From: Chitinophagaceae bacterium | GTDB lineage: Bacteria > Bacteroidota > Bacteroidia > Chitinophagales > Chitinophagaceae | Assembly: GCA_017307755.1 (NCBI GenBank) | Contig: JAFKGQ010000006.1 | Location: 558,001-622,000 of the forward strand | Direction: 5' to 3' | Length of the DNA stretch: 64,000 nt | Shown here: piece by piece, positions 17,025 to 26,415 of the stretch | Position numbering within the stretch: the first letter of the stretch is position 1 | Layout of the letters: each line of letters starts with the position of its first letter | Notes under the pieces: generated by a model | Told to the model about the DNA's origin: nothing | Databases searched by the model: none | Seen by the model: only the letters and a program-made list of their open reading frames with translations | Program-made: the position numbers and the translations under genes

Positions 17025-18422
17025 TTACCATTTATCTGTTCTAAAAGGCAGCACGGGCAGGCCATTGATGTCGTAAAGCCCCGGGCGGCCATCATTCGTA
17101 AAACAGTACCGGACAGCCGCCGGCTGCTGCACCCGGGGGCTGCGGACGATGAAAGAGCCATCTTTCTCCATGCGGACCACTGCCGGATAGAACATCCTGT
17201 CGGCCCCCGCAACCTCAAAGCCACGAATATCCTTCTCCCGGTTGTTCAGCCTGCCGAGCGAAGACAAGGTGACAATGGCTTCCATCCCGCGCAACCGGAG
17301 GCCGGAAAACTTCGGGAAATAAGGCTGCAGCCCCGACATGCCGTACCGCTCTTTCAACGGCAGGTTGGCAAGCCGCTCGCCCACCTGCCGTTTGGCGGAA
17401 GGATGCAGCTCCTTTACATCCTCTATCAGGTCGCCGATGGCCGCCATCCCCGTTTTTGGCAACGACAGTGCCCCTGCCTGCTGCTCCCGTAGCAAAGCGC
17501 CATTGATGCCGGGATATCCGCTCCACGGAGCTATCTGTACATAATAAAAAGGAAGGTCCTGCTGAAAAGCAGCACGCCAGCCCCTGATCATGCCGGCAAA
17601 CAGCCGACCATAATCTTCCGGCTCGCCATTATTGGACTCCCCCTGGTACCAGATGACGCCAGCAAGGCAGTACCTGGTCAACGGGTATATCATCGCGTTA
17701 TAGATCACGCTGCCGGCAACGGGCGCCCAACTGGGCTGTATTCGTCTGGCCAGTGATGCAAGAGCCGTGTCCTTCTCATACACCTCCTTCGGCGTCCAGG
17801 GTTGTACCGAAGTGCCGCCCCAGTAGGAACCGATCAGTCCCACAGGTGTTTGCAACTGCGCCTGTAGTCTCCGTCCGAAAAAATAGGCCACTGCACTGAA
17901 ATCCTTTACCTCAGCCGCTGTGCAGAGCTTCCATTCCCCCGGCACATCCCCCAGGGGATAGTCGGCGGAAGCATGGACCGGCTGGAACCATCTTATATCC
18001 TGGTTGTCAGGGCTTTCCAGTGCATCCCCGGCATCGGAAACACCCCATTTGACATTGTATTCCATATTGGATTGTCCCGAACAAAGCCATACTTCACCCA
18101 CCAGGATATCGTGGATCTCCCTGGTTTCCTTGTCCCCTATGAAGCGGATGGTATACGGCCCTCTCTTCGCAGGCGTTCGCACGACAACTGTCCAGGCATT
18201 ATTCCGTCCCGGAGTCGCCGTCACCGTATCTGCAGGGGCCCAACTGCACACGACCTTCATCGTCCATACGGAAGGACACCATCCCCACAGTTTTACATCG
18301 GATGACCGTTGCAGCACCGCATGGTCCCCCAGGATCGCAGGTAGACGCAGATCACCCTGCGCGACAGCAGGCGTCATCCCATAGACTAGTAAATAAATAG
18401 AACACAGCAGCGCCTTTCTCAT
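17025..18422 (-). CDS. sialate O-acetylesterase family protein
   Basis: This 465-residue exported esterase has a signal peptide beginning MRKALLCSIYLL. I use the ATG at 18422, which overlaps the stop of the upstream DUF4434 gene in an ATGA and so suggests coupled translation; an ATG 27 bases earlier is possible. SGNH-hydrolase blocks are GQSNME (nucleophile Ser), the GxND-equivalent WYQGESN, and a C-terminal ELHPSAK that holds the His. An N-terminal beta domain (LPAILGDHAVLQ ... LWGW) is typical. The family removes O-acetyl groups from sialic acids, but many environmental members act on other acetylated sugars. Periplasmic action on the imported glycan is likely. Confidence 0.9.
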   Translation of the reverse strand: MRKALLCSIYLLVYGMTPAVAQGDLRLPAILGDHAVLQRSSDVKLWGWCPSVWTMKVVCSWAPADTVTATPGRNNAWTVVVRTPAKRGPYTIRFIGDKETREIHDILVGEVWLCSGQSNMEYNVKWGVSDAGDALESPDNQDIRWFQPVHASADYPLGDVPGEWKLCTAAEVKDFSAVAYFFGRRLQAQLQTPVGLIGSYWGGTSVQPWTPKEVYEKDTALASLARRIQPSWAPVAGSVIYNAMIYPLTRYCLAGVIWYQGESNNGEPEDYGRLFAGMIRGWRAAFQQDLPFYYVQIAPWSGYPGINGALLREQQAGALSLPKTGMAAIGDLIEDVKELHPSAKRQVGERLANLPLKERYGMSGLQPYFPKFSGLRLRGMEAIVTLSSLGRLNNREKDIRGFEVAGADRMFYPAVVRMEKDGSFIVRSPRVQQPAAVRYCFTNDGRPGLYDINGLPVLPFRTDKW

Positions 18423-19483
18423 CTTCCCTCCTTTTGACGATCCAGCCACCTCTTGTATTGATTGTAGAGCCTCACCGAATCTTTATGCCCCGCAAATGCT
18501 TTAGAGTCCGGCTTGTTCATGATGCCGATATACTGGTAGCAAAGTATCTTGTCGACGAAAGGAGAGAGGTCCTCCATTTGCTTCAATATGCGGGTGTCAA
18601 AATCCGCCGGCATCAGATTACCCTTGGTCTTGTCCTCGAAATAGAACAGCTCCATATCCGCCCATATCCTCGATCTCGCCGCCTTTTGATGAGCCTCGTA
18701 AAGATGCTCGAAATATCGCGCCGGCTCTCCCAGCTTCGTGGAATTTACACCGACACCGTCCTGGTATGCCACCACTTCCACATTCAGCCGCTCCAGTTGC
18801 CGGACGTATCCGTCATCCGCCCTCTCCGCCTTTATATTATAGGGTGCGATGAGGTTGACACTGCTTGGTGTAAGTGATTTCGCTATCCGTGCGCAGTCAT
18901 TCACATAGTCGACGAAGAATTCATCCAGGTATGGGTGCAGCCAGGCCTCATTGGGGAAATACCAGCCGTAAAAGCTTTTGTGATGGCCATACCGGGCAGC
19001 CACTTCCACCATTGCCTTCTCCCGTGTCTTCCTGATCTCCGGGTCCTTCATCATCTTCACCGGATCACGCCCATCGCCCCAAAAATCATTGCTGACGAAA
19101 AACTTCATGCCCTCCTCGTCCGCAGCCGTGAGCACTGCCTCCAGGGGATCTTCGCACGCCAGCCCAAAACGCGGCGCCAGGGTGGTGGGATAGAACGCCT
19201 TGCCGAATGCGGCAATGCCCATCAGCACTATATATTCCATTCCCACACCCTTTATCTCCCTCACTTTCTCTTTCCATTGCTCCGCGGTAAAATCTTTCAG
19301 GGCAGGATCCCAGTACAACCCTTCCTCGATATTGAGATGCTGAAAATCAAACCAGGTGCCCGCGATAGGCTTTATCTTCGGATTTTTCCGGGCCGTGCCA
19401 AGCGTCCTGGCCTGTAGTCTGCCCCCGGCAAGCAGCCCCGTAGCGCCCAGGCTTCCCAGGGTCAAAAAATTACGTCTGTTCAT
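18419..19483 (-). CDS. DUF4434 domain protein, exported
   Basis: This 354-residue protein starts with NRRNFLTLGSLGATGLLAGG, a twin-arginine signal. The rest is one DUF4434 barrel: IAGTWFDFQHLN, the EKVREIKGVGMEYIVLMG helix-strand, FYGWYFPNEAWLHPY, and acidic residues in IWADMELFYFEDK. DUF4434 proteins resemble glycoside hydrolases, with Glu residues at strand ends, but I know of no proven reaction. It is the second DUF4434 domain in this operon, after the one in the four-part fusion downstream. The two are different enough that one is not a recent copy of the other by eye. The gene sits 18 bases after GH27. Confidence 0.87.
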   Translation of the reverse strand: MNRRNFLTLGSLGATGLLAGGRLQARTLGTARKNPKIKPIAGTWFDFQHLNIEEGLYWDPALKDFTAEQWKEKVREIKGVGMEYIVLMGIAAFGKAFYPTTLAPRFGLACEDPLEAVLTAADEEGMKFFVSNDFWGDGRDPVKMMKDPEIRKTREKAMVEVAARYGHHKSFYGWYFPNEAWLHPYLDEFFVDYVNDCARIAKSLTPSSVNLIAPYNIKAERADDGYVRQLERLNVEVVAYQDGVGVNSTKLGEPARYFEHLYEAHQKAARSRIWADMELFYFEDKTKGNLMPADFDTRILKQMEDLSPFVDKILCYQYIGIMNKPDSKAFAGHKDSVRLYNQYKRWLDRQKEGR

Positions 19484-19501
19484 GCATTCGGATTTTTATA
19501 A

Positions 19502-21481
19502 TTATTTTTCAGGCATCAGCCTGATCAGTTGCACGCCATGATAAGGTACGGACGTGGAATAGCTGCCATCAAAAGTGCCCAGATCCTGCTGTCGCCAAAG
19601 GTCCCGCACCCTGTACTTCCCCTTCAGTCCCAGGTCGGAGAACACAAGAGTCATGGAGGTCTTCTCCCGCTGGATGCTTTCACCCCTGCTCTTATCCCAC
19701 AGGATGAAATAAGGGTCCACGTTGAAAAGTCCGATGGCAATGCTGCCGTCTTCCAGGTACTTATACCACACCTGCCCCTCCGGTTTCACCAGCTTTCTGG
19801 CCGGCATCGCCAGCGGATCCTGGTCCACCGCGATCACCTCATCATTGGTAAGCAGGTTCATGGTAAAATCATCTATTTCCGACATATCACATCCTATGAG
19901 CAGCGGGGCCGACTGCAGGCACCATAGACTGACATGCGTGTATTGCTCGTCGGCCGTCAGACGGGAATCATGCACCTTATCCCCCCACCCCTGACCCAGC
20001 CTGCCCACCACCAGCATATCCGGGTCGTTGTAATGACCCGGGCTGACGGCAGACGCACATACATCCTGGAAAAAACCAATGGCCGTCACCACATTCCATT
20101 CATCCGTGATATCCCTCGTCGTTCGCCATTGATTGCCACCCGCTTCCCTCCCCCAGTTCCAGACATTGGGAGCGCCAAACCCTACGCAATAGACAATATC
20201 CCGCTTTACGCTGTCCAACGCCTGTCGCATCAAGGTATATGGTCGTTTAATTAGCTCTTCGGTAGGCACCGGTGCAATCTGCGAATAATAACAATAGTCG
20301 TATTTCAGATAGTCCACTCCCCAATCCGCCCACGTGGCCGCATCTTTCACTTCATAACCATAGGAACCAAGGTGACCTCCGCAGGTACGGGGTCCCGGGG
20401 ACGAATAGATCCCGAATTTTAATCCCTTGTCATGGATCGAACCGCACAACCTCCTGAAGTCGGGGAATTTCGCATTGCCGTTCAGCATACCGCCCACAGA
20501 CCGCTGCGCAGCCTCCCATCCGTCATCGATATTGATATAGCTCCAGCCATGCTGTATCAGCTTCCTCCCCATAAGATCCGCAGCATCATTCACCTTTTGC
20601 TCGTCCACCTTCAATCCCCAGCAGTTCCAGCTATTCCATCCCATGGGCGGTGTGAGACATATCCGGTCGCCGGCCTCGATCCGCAGGATACGGACATCGC
20701 TTCCCTTGCTATTCTCCACCCTTATTGCCACATTGTAAGCCCCCGCTTCTCTGATGATCCCACGTATCACCCCGCTGGCAGGATCGAGGGTCAACCCTTC
20801 GGGCAGATGCTCCGCACTGAACCGTACAGGCCGTTCACCTGTGGCCGGTATCGCGAACAGCACCGGGTTGCCCGGTCGTACCCCCAGCACCTTCGGACCG
20901 TTGATCCTGGGTTGTGCCGGGGGCAGAGGGGTTAATATATATTTCGCAACATCGATCTTCACAGGTACAGACTGTTCAGGTATGATACGGCCCGTCGTTT
21001 CAAACCGCGCATCCAGCCAGTCGGCATGATCGTACATGATCCCATCGCCTCCTTCCTTCACCAGTAGAGCCAACTTCCGCACACCCCGCAGGTCGATGGC
21101 AAAAGGACGCGCAGGCACGCCTTTACGGATGACGCCGCTGGTCCACACCAACACCTCGTCCGCGATAAGCTCGAACTCCATGTCGCCGCTGAAATCATTG
21201 AGATCGTCCGCCCCCACCCAGCCGGAAAAAGAAGTGGCCTTCCCTTCCAGGTCGATGAGCAGCCGGCTGATGGAATGCGTCCCGATCCCCCTGGCATAGT
21301 CCACACCCGCTACCCGGAACGCTCCGCCCAGCACCGACTTGTTCACCTGCGGCGTCCCCCAGTCCTGCAGCATATACCGCGTGTCCAGCTCATCCAGGAA
21401 GATCGTTGCAGTCCTGCCGGGCAATGGACAACAAAAGAACAACAGTAACACCCATCCGAAAATTGACATCATCCGTCTCAT
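19502..21481 (-). CDS. GH27 alpha-galactosidase with NPCBM domain
   Basis: This exported protein of about 659 residues starts at the ATG at 21481 (MRRMMSIFGW, signal peptide). The ATG at 21499 would overlap the SusD stop. Residues about 25-160 form an NPCBM sugar-binding domain (GIGTHSISRLLIDLEG, SFSGWVGADD). About 200-265 is a putative-Ig/cadherin-like module (LPEGLTLDPASGVIRG). About 280-560 is the GH27 barrel (TPPMGWNSWNCWG, INIDDGW, nucleophile Asp in YLKYDYCY, acid/base region YNDPDMLVVG). It should release terminal alpha-galactose from the imported oligosaccharide. It is placed right after SusCD, as expected for a periplasmic PUL enzyme. Confidence 0.94.
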   Translation of the reverse strand: MRRMMSIFGWVLLLFFCCPLPGRTATIFLDELDTRYMLQDWGTPQVNKSVLGGAFRVAGVDYARGIGTHSISRLLIDLEGKATSFSGWVGADDLNDFSGDMEFELIADEVLVWTSGVIRKGVPARPFAIDLRGVRKLALLVKEGGDGIMYDHADWLDARFETTGRIIPEQSVPVKIDVAKYILTPLPPAQPRINGPKVLGVRPGNPVLFAIPATGERPVRFSAEHLPEGLTLDPASGVIRGIIREAGAYNVAIRVENSKGSDVRILRIEAGDRICLTPPMGWNSWNCWGLKVDEQKVNDAADLMGRKLIQHGWSYINIDDGWEAAQRSVGGMLNGNAKFPDFRRLCGSIHDKGLKFGIYSSPGPRTCGGHLGSYGYEVKDAATWADWGVDYLKYDYCYYSQIAPVPTEELIKRPYTLMRQALDSVKRDIVYCVGFGAPNVWNWGREAGGNQWRTTRDITDEWNVVTAIGFFQDVCASAVSPGHYNDPDMLVVGRLGQGWGDKVHDSRLTADEQYTHVSLWCLQSAPLLIGCDMSEIDDFTMNLLTNDEVIAVDQDPLAMPARKLVKPEGQVWYKYLEDGSIAIGLFNVDPYFILWDKSRGESIQREKTSMTLVFSDLGLKGKYRVRDLWRQQDLGTFDGSYSTSVPYHGVQLIRLMPEK

Positions 21482-21492
21482 CGAAATAACTT

Positions 21493-23112
21493 TTACCAAC
21501 CGAAATTATTCTCGCCTATCAGCTTATTGGCGTTTATCTCGCTCTGGGGAATAGGGAACAGCAAATTCTTCTTCGACCGCGTCTTGATCACATTCTCCAT
21601 CGCCCCCACCTGGTTCATCACCTGGGTGAATATCCCCCAGCGGATAAGATCAAAACGCCGGTTGTTCTCCTGGTATAATTCCTTCCCCCGCTCTTCAAGC
21701 ACCAGCGATCTGAAATCTTCCTTGTTAAGCCCCGTCGTATCCTGCTCATTACTGCGGTGCCGCACCTGGTTCAAAGCTGTATAAGCCTCCGTCGTCGGCC
21801 CCTCGTTTGCCTCACTGGCCGCCTCCGCATACACCAGCAATACATCAGCATAACGCAGCATTGGAAAGTTCACGTCCCGCAGCCCGCCATTCGTGGACGT
21901 GGCCGCATCCCCTATCTCGTCGGATGTGCCGATCCAGTATTTCTTGGTAAAAGGATGAGAATAGCTGGAATAAAACTTTGCTAAATTCCCGCCCGGCGCA
22001 TTTTTGTATAGCGCCGAATCACGCTCAGGATAAAGCATCCACGCCCCATACATGAAATATTGATGGAACACACCATTCAAAGCCCGTTCGTCCTGCTGCT
22101 GGTAGCTGTCATACAGGTTCCTCGCCATCCACATATAGGAAGTCCCGCCATACCAGGGTGACGAATACCAATATTGCAGGTAAGTACCGTAATTGCCATT
22201 GTCCTGCGACTGGTACTCCCAGATCATTTCCGGGTTGTTCTTATTAGCCCTTCCCCAAATGTCCATATAATGCGCCTGAAGCGAATAGTCTCCGCTGCTG
22301 ATAACCTCCTGGGCCTTGTCCCTCGCCTTGGCGAACAATGTCTTACTGTCCATCCCCTCATAGCCCGCCACTACCTCTTTAGCAAATACATAATAGGCAT
22401 TATCCGTTCCCCCCTGCACCTTCACCGATCCTGTAGCCGCACCGGAAGCCATCGTCAGGTATACCTTTGCAAGCAAAGCTTTAGCAGCACCCCGCGTAAC
22501 AGTACCCGCGGGTCCCGCAAATACGCTCTTTTTTCCCGGCAGCAGGTTCTCCGCCTGCGACAGGTCCGAAATGACCTGGTTGTATATTTCCGCTACAGAG
22601 GATTTTGCCTTGTCGGCTGAGGTGGTTGTCACATTGGTCAGGCGCATCGGCACCGCCCCCCACAACCGCACCAGGTTGAAGTACGACCACCCCCTGAAAA
22701 AATAAGCCTCCCCCATCACTCGGTTCTTGATCGAATCCGCCGTGAAAGTTATGCCCGGCACCTTTTCCAGGATCGTGTTCACCTGGGCCGAAATATTATA
22801 TAACCCCTGCCACATGGAACCCACGCCCCAGTATTGGTCGTACGCGCCGGCGCCCTGGCTGCTGAAATTCCACACAGGACCGACAATATGATCGTGATCG
22901 GCGTCTTCGCTGAAAAGATACGGCGCCTTGAAAAAGCTCCAGCCCGTAAGGATGCCATAGAGGCCCGTTATGGCGGACTCGGCGTCAGCCTGGGTCTTGT
23001 ACAGGTTATTCGGGGAATAGAAAGAATAAGGACTCTCCTGCAGCGTCTTCTTACAACCGGCGCTCATACCCGCCAGCACCGCAACTGCCAAAATATATTT
23101 ATAGATCTTCAT
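21493..23112 (-). CDS. SusD/RagB-family surface glycan-binding lipoprotein
   Basis: This 539-residue lipoprotein has a lipobox ending LAGMSAGC with Cys20. A TPR-containing SusD fold follows: an early YKTQADAESAITGLYGI helix, AYFFRGWSYFNLVRLWG in the middle, and the family-typical C terminus LRYADVLLVYAEAASEAN ... LVLEERGKELYQENNRRFDLIRWG. It caps the SusC channel at the outer face of the outer membrane and binds the incoming oligosaccharide. It lies 18 bases after SusC. Confidence 0.96.
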   Translation of the reverse strand: MKIYKYILAVAVLAGMSAGCKKTLQESPYSFYSPNNLYKTQADAESAITGLYGILTGWSFFKAPYLFSEDADHDHIVGPVWNFSSQGAGAYDQYWGVGSMWQGLYNISAQVNTILEKVPGITFTADSIKNRVMGEAYFFRGWSYFNLVRLWGAVPMRLTNVTTTSADKAKSSVAEIYNQVISDLSQAENLLPGKKSVFAGPAGTVTRGAAKALLAKVYLTMASGAATGSVKVQGGTDNAYYVFAKEVVAGYEGMDSKTLFAKARDKAQEVISSGDYSLQAHYMDIWGRANKNNPEMIWEYQSQDNGNYGTYLQYWYSSPWYGGTSYMWMARNLYDSYQQQDERALNGVFHQYFMYGAWMLYPERDSALYKNAPGGNLAKFYSSYSHPFTKKYWIGTSDEIGDAATSTNGGLRDVNFPMLRYADVLLVYAEAASEANEGPTTEAYTALNQVRHRSNEQDTTGLNKEDFRSLVLEERGKELYQENNRRFDLIRWGIFTQVMNQVGAMENVIKTRSKKNLLFPIPQSEINANKLIGENNFGW

Positions 23113-23130
23113 AACTTTTCGATTGATGAT

Positions 23131-26100
23131 TTAGAATGAACAGTTAACCCCTAAGGTATAAGTGCGCGAAGTCGGGTAATTGCCCAGGTCCACTCCCCTG
23201 CGGGAAGGGTCCTGCCCAAAACCGTTGACCTCGGGATCGTAGCCGCTGTAATGCGTGATGGTGAATACGTTATTCACGCTGCCATACACACGCAGACTCT
23301 TGATGATATCCTGGTTCTTCAGCCTGATGGTGTACCCCACGTTCACATTCTTCAGTCGCAGGTAGCTGCCATCTTCCACATAACGGTCGGAAAAACGCAG
23401 GCTCCTCCACGAGTTCAAGATGGCCTTGGGGTTTGTCCCCCCTGAACCTGACCCGGTCCAGCGCTTGTTATAGGCATCTACCGTCGTGTTCGAATAGCTG
23501 CCCAGGTTATCCGTGACATATTTCAGGGTATTAATGATATTCCCTCCCTGCACACCCTGAAAGAAAACGCTCAGATCAAAATCCTTATAGGTAAAGCCCG
23601 TCGTAAACCCATAATAGTATTTGGGATTGACGTTCCCGATGATCGTTCTGTCGTTATTATCGATCACGCCATTCGTATCGATGTCCTTATACCGTATCTC
23701 TCCCACCATACGCTTGATGATCGAGGGAGGCTGCCCGGCGAATAATTTACTGTCCTGTACTTCCTTTTCGTTCTGGAAGATACCGTCTTCCTTCCATCCC
23801 ATGATCAGCCCGATAGGCTGGCCCACCCGCTGAATGAATGGCTGATAATTGACAGGTTCCGTACCGATGGTCTGCACCCACTGCTCTTTCACGCCGCCCA
23901 GGTCCAGTATCTTGTTACGATTGGTCGAAATATTGGCCCCCACTGTCCAGCTAAATGTACGGGTGTCGACAATTTTCGCATTGATAGCCGCCTCGAAACC
24001 CCTGTTCTGTACCGTACCTACATTCATCAGCTGGGATGCGAACCCTGTACTGGTAGGCAGCGTGACATACTGCAACAGATCTGTCGTCTTCTTATAATAG
24101 TAATCCAGTACCAGGCTCACCCGGTCTTTGAAGATCCCGATATCCAGGCCCCCGTCGAATTGCGTAGTGGTTTCCCACTTCAGCTTGTCATTACCCAGCC
24201 CGGATACGATATAACCGTTGGACACCGTTCCTCCGTAAGGGTAGTTCGACGCGCCTATCTGGGACAGGGAACTATATGAACCGATGCCCTGGTTGCCCGA
24301 CTGGCCCAGGCTGGTACGTGCTTTCAGATTGCTGAGCCATTTGATATCCTTCAGGAAATTCTCCTGCGATATCCTCCAGGCGATGGCGCCCGAAGTAAAA
24401 CCCGCCCATTTGTTGTCGGCCGCGAACTTGCTCGATCCGTCACGGCGGTAGGTCACCGTGAAAAGATATTTGTCATTGAGGATATAGTTTACCCTGCCAT
24501 AAAAGGACAGCAGCCGCCAGTCAGACTTGCCGCTGGCCGGCTGGTTATACACAGCGGCAGCGCCCAGGTTATTGTTCTGCAGGGCATCGTTCATGAACTT
24601 GCTGACACCGTCCATCTGGTATTGCCAGACGCCATTATTGTAAGAAAAACCTGCCGTGGCATTGATGGCATGAATGCCCCATTTCTGATCATACGTAAAA
24701 TAATTCTCAGAGCTTACATTTGCGCTGTTGCTCGTAGACACATACGCCCGCCCGCTCGCAGAGGCTCCTTCATTGATCGTACTGGGAAAATATTGATCCC
24801 TCCGCTCCGCAGACACATTCCATCCCAGCACACTTCTGAATTTCAACTGCGGCATTATCGTCGCTTCTATATAGGAAGAATTAAACATGCGCGTACCGGT
24901 GACCTTGTCCAGCGCCTGCTTGGCATATTGATATGGATTGGACGTATAAAACAGCTGTGTGTACAAGCCTGTGGTCGTATCTATCAGTTCCACTGTCGGC
25001 AGGAAGGTCAGCGCGGACTTGATTACCCCACCCTCAGGCCCCACGATGCTTGCACCAGTCGTGACCATCTGGTTGATCGTATTGGAATAGTTGAAGGAAG
25101 TACCCACCTGCAGCCAGCTTTTCACCGCCCTGTCCACATTGGCCCTGATATTGTACCGGCGGAACTTTGAATTGATCACGATACCCGATTGCTCCAGATA
25201 GCTCCCGCTAAGCAGGTAAGTGTTCCTGTTGGCCCCCCCGCTGAAGGTCAGCGTATATTCCTGCTTCGGCGCCCGGTGGAACAATATGTCCTGCCAGTTC
25301 GTCCCCTTGCCACGGAAGTCGGACGGCGCCTTCAGATACCTTTTTTGAACCGAATCATACTTGCCGGGATAAGGAATGGTCTCGGTAGCCTGGTAGTTCG
25401 TGCCCAGATAAATATCGGAATTGATATACGACTCATTCTGGTAGTTCGCGAATTGCTCCGCATTCAACAGCTTGTACTTCTTGGTGATCTCCGACACGCT
25501 GGTAAGCGCACTGAAGTCGATACGGTCCTGGTTGAGGGTCCCTTTTTTTGTCGTGATCATCACCACACCGTTGGCACCCCTCGAACCATAAATGGCCGTA
25601 GCCGATGCATCCTTTAGTATCTCGATGGAAGCAATGTCGTTCGGGTTCAAAAATGACAGCACGTTTACCTTCGCTTGCTCATAGGACGAGCCCGAAGAAG
25701 GCGTGCTGCTGGTGTTGTCGGCCTCCATAGGTACTCCGTCGATGACGTACAACGGCTCGGTGCCCCCGAGGAAAGAGTTCGTTCCCCTTATCTGGATGCT
25801 CATACCCGCCCCCGGCGCCCCATCCGTCTGGGTAACGAATACGCCCGCTGCCCTACCCTGGATACCTTGCTCCACCGACACAGGATTCGATTTCATAAGC
25901 TCCTCCGACTTGATAGACACCACCGAACCCGTAAGATCCTTCTTCTTCTGTTTGCCATAACCGACGACCACCACATCGTCCAACTGACTTTGCTTTTCCT
26001 TAAGCACGACCGTCAGGGATTCGCCGGGATGAACTACCACTTGCTGAGCCTGGTACCCCACCATCGATATTTCCAGCGAAACCCGCGGAAGCCTCAGCGT

Positions 26101-26313
26101 GATCTCAAATCGGCCATCCTGGCCCGTGACGGCAGAAGATTTACCATCGAGGCTCCGCACAGTGACCTTTTGCAGGGGCGCCCCCTTGTCGTCGGTGACG
26201 ATACCGCTTGCCTTCGACGACTGAGCCTGGACGAGGACATGCTGAAACAAGCAGGAAAAGAGCAGCAACAGCGTTTTAGACCTCATAAGCAATGAAAGTT
26301 TTGGGAGAGTCAT
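23131..26313 (-). CDS. SusC/RagA-family TonB-dependent transporter
   Basis: This 1060-residue outer-membrane protein has a signal peptide best read from the in-frame ATG at 26286 (MRSKTLLLLFSC); I give the longer start. A carboxypeptidase-like beta domain (ASGIVTDDKGAPLQKVTVRS) is followed by the TonB box region, the plug domain (ILKDASATAIYGSRGANGVVMITTKKG) and the beta barrel ending in NCSF. It lacks an STN domain, so it is not of the sigma-coupled kind; control must come from elsewhere. The 102 bases upstream to the epimerase stop hold no clear -7 element, so it is probably transcribed with the epimerase gene. Confidence 0.96.
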   Translation of the reverse strand: MTLPKLSLLMRSKTLLLLFSCLFQHVLVQAQSSKASGIVTDDKGAPLQKVTVRSLDGKSSAVTGQDGRFEITLRLPRVSLEISMVGYQAQQVVVHPGESLTVVLKEKQSQLDDVVVVGYGKQKKKDLTGSVVSIKSEELMKSNPVSVEQGIQGRAAGVFVTQTDGAPGAGMSIQIRGTNSFLGGTEPLYVIDGVPMEADNTSSTPSSGSSYEQAKVNVLSFLNPNDIASIEILKDASATAIYGSRGANGVVMITTKKGTLNQDRIDFSALTSVSEITKKYKLLNAEQFANYQNESYINSDIYLGTNYQATETIPYPGKYDSVQKRYLKAPSDFRGKGTNWQDILFHRAPKQEYTLTFSGGANRNTYLLSGSYLEQSGIVINSKFRRYNIRANVDRAVKSWLQVGTSFNYSNTINQMVTTGASIVGPEGGVIKSALTFLPTVELIDTTTGLYTQLFYTSNPYQYAKQALDKVTGTRMFNSSYIEATIMPQLKFRSVLGWNVSAERRDQYFPSTINEGASASGRAYVSTSNSANVSSENYFTYDQKWGIHAINATAGFSYNNGVWQYQMDGVSKFMNDALQNNNLGAAAVYNQPASGKSDWRLLSFYGRVNYILNDKYLFTVTYRRDGSSKFAADNKWAGFTSGAIAWRISQENFLKDIKWLSNLKARTSLGQSGNQGIGSYSSLSQIGASNYPYGGTVSNGYIVSGLGNDKLKWETTTQFDGGLDIGIFKDRVSLVLDYYYKKTTDLLQYVTLPTSTGFASQLMNVGTVQNRGFEAAINAKIVDTRTFSWTVGANISTNRNKILDLGGVKEQWVQTIGTEPVNYQPFIQRVGQPIGLIMGWKEDGIFQNEKEVQDSKLFAGQPPSIIKRMVGEIRYKDIDTNGVIDNNDRTIIGNVNPKYYYGFTTGFTYKDFDLSVFFQGVQGGNIINTLKYVTDNLGSYSNTTVDAYNKRWTGSGSGGTNPKAILNSWRSLRFSDRYVEDGSYLRLKNVNVGYTIRLKNQDIIKSLRVYGSVNNVFTITHYSGYDPEVNGFGQDPSRRGVDLGNYPTSRTYTLGVNCSF

Positions 26314-26415
26314 AACCTTGTCTTTTACGTTTTTTAATGATAACCTTAGATAATTAATTTGCTGATAGGATAAGACAGGTTCTTACAGTTTAAGAGGTAC
26401 GTCGATAATTTTTTT

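Noticed and set aside
17025..18422. ELHP in the sialate esterase in place of the frequent DIHP
   Set aside because: As I recall, other family members, including the animal enzyme, also lack Asp there, so loss of activity cannot be claimed.
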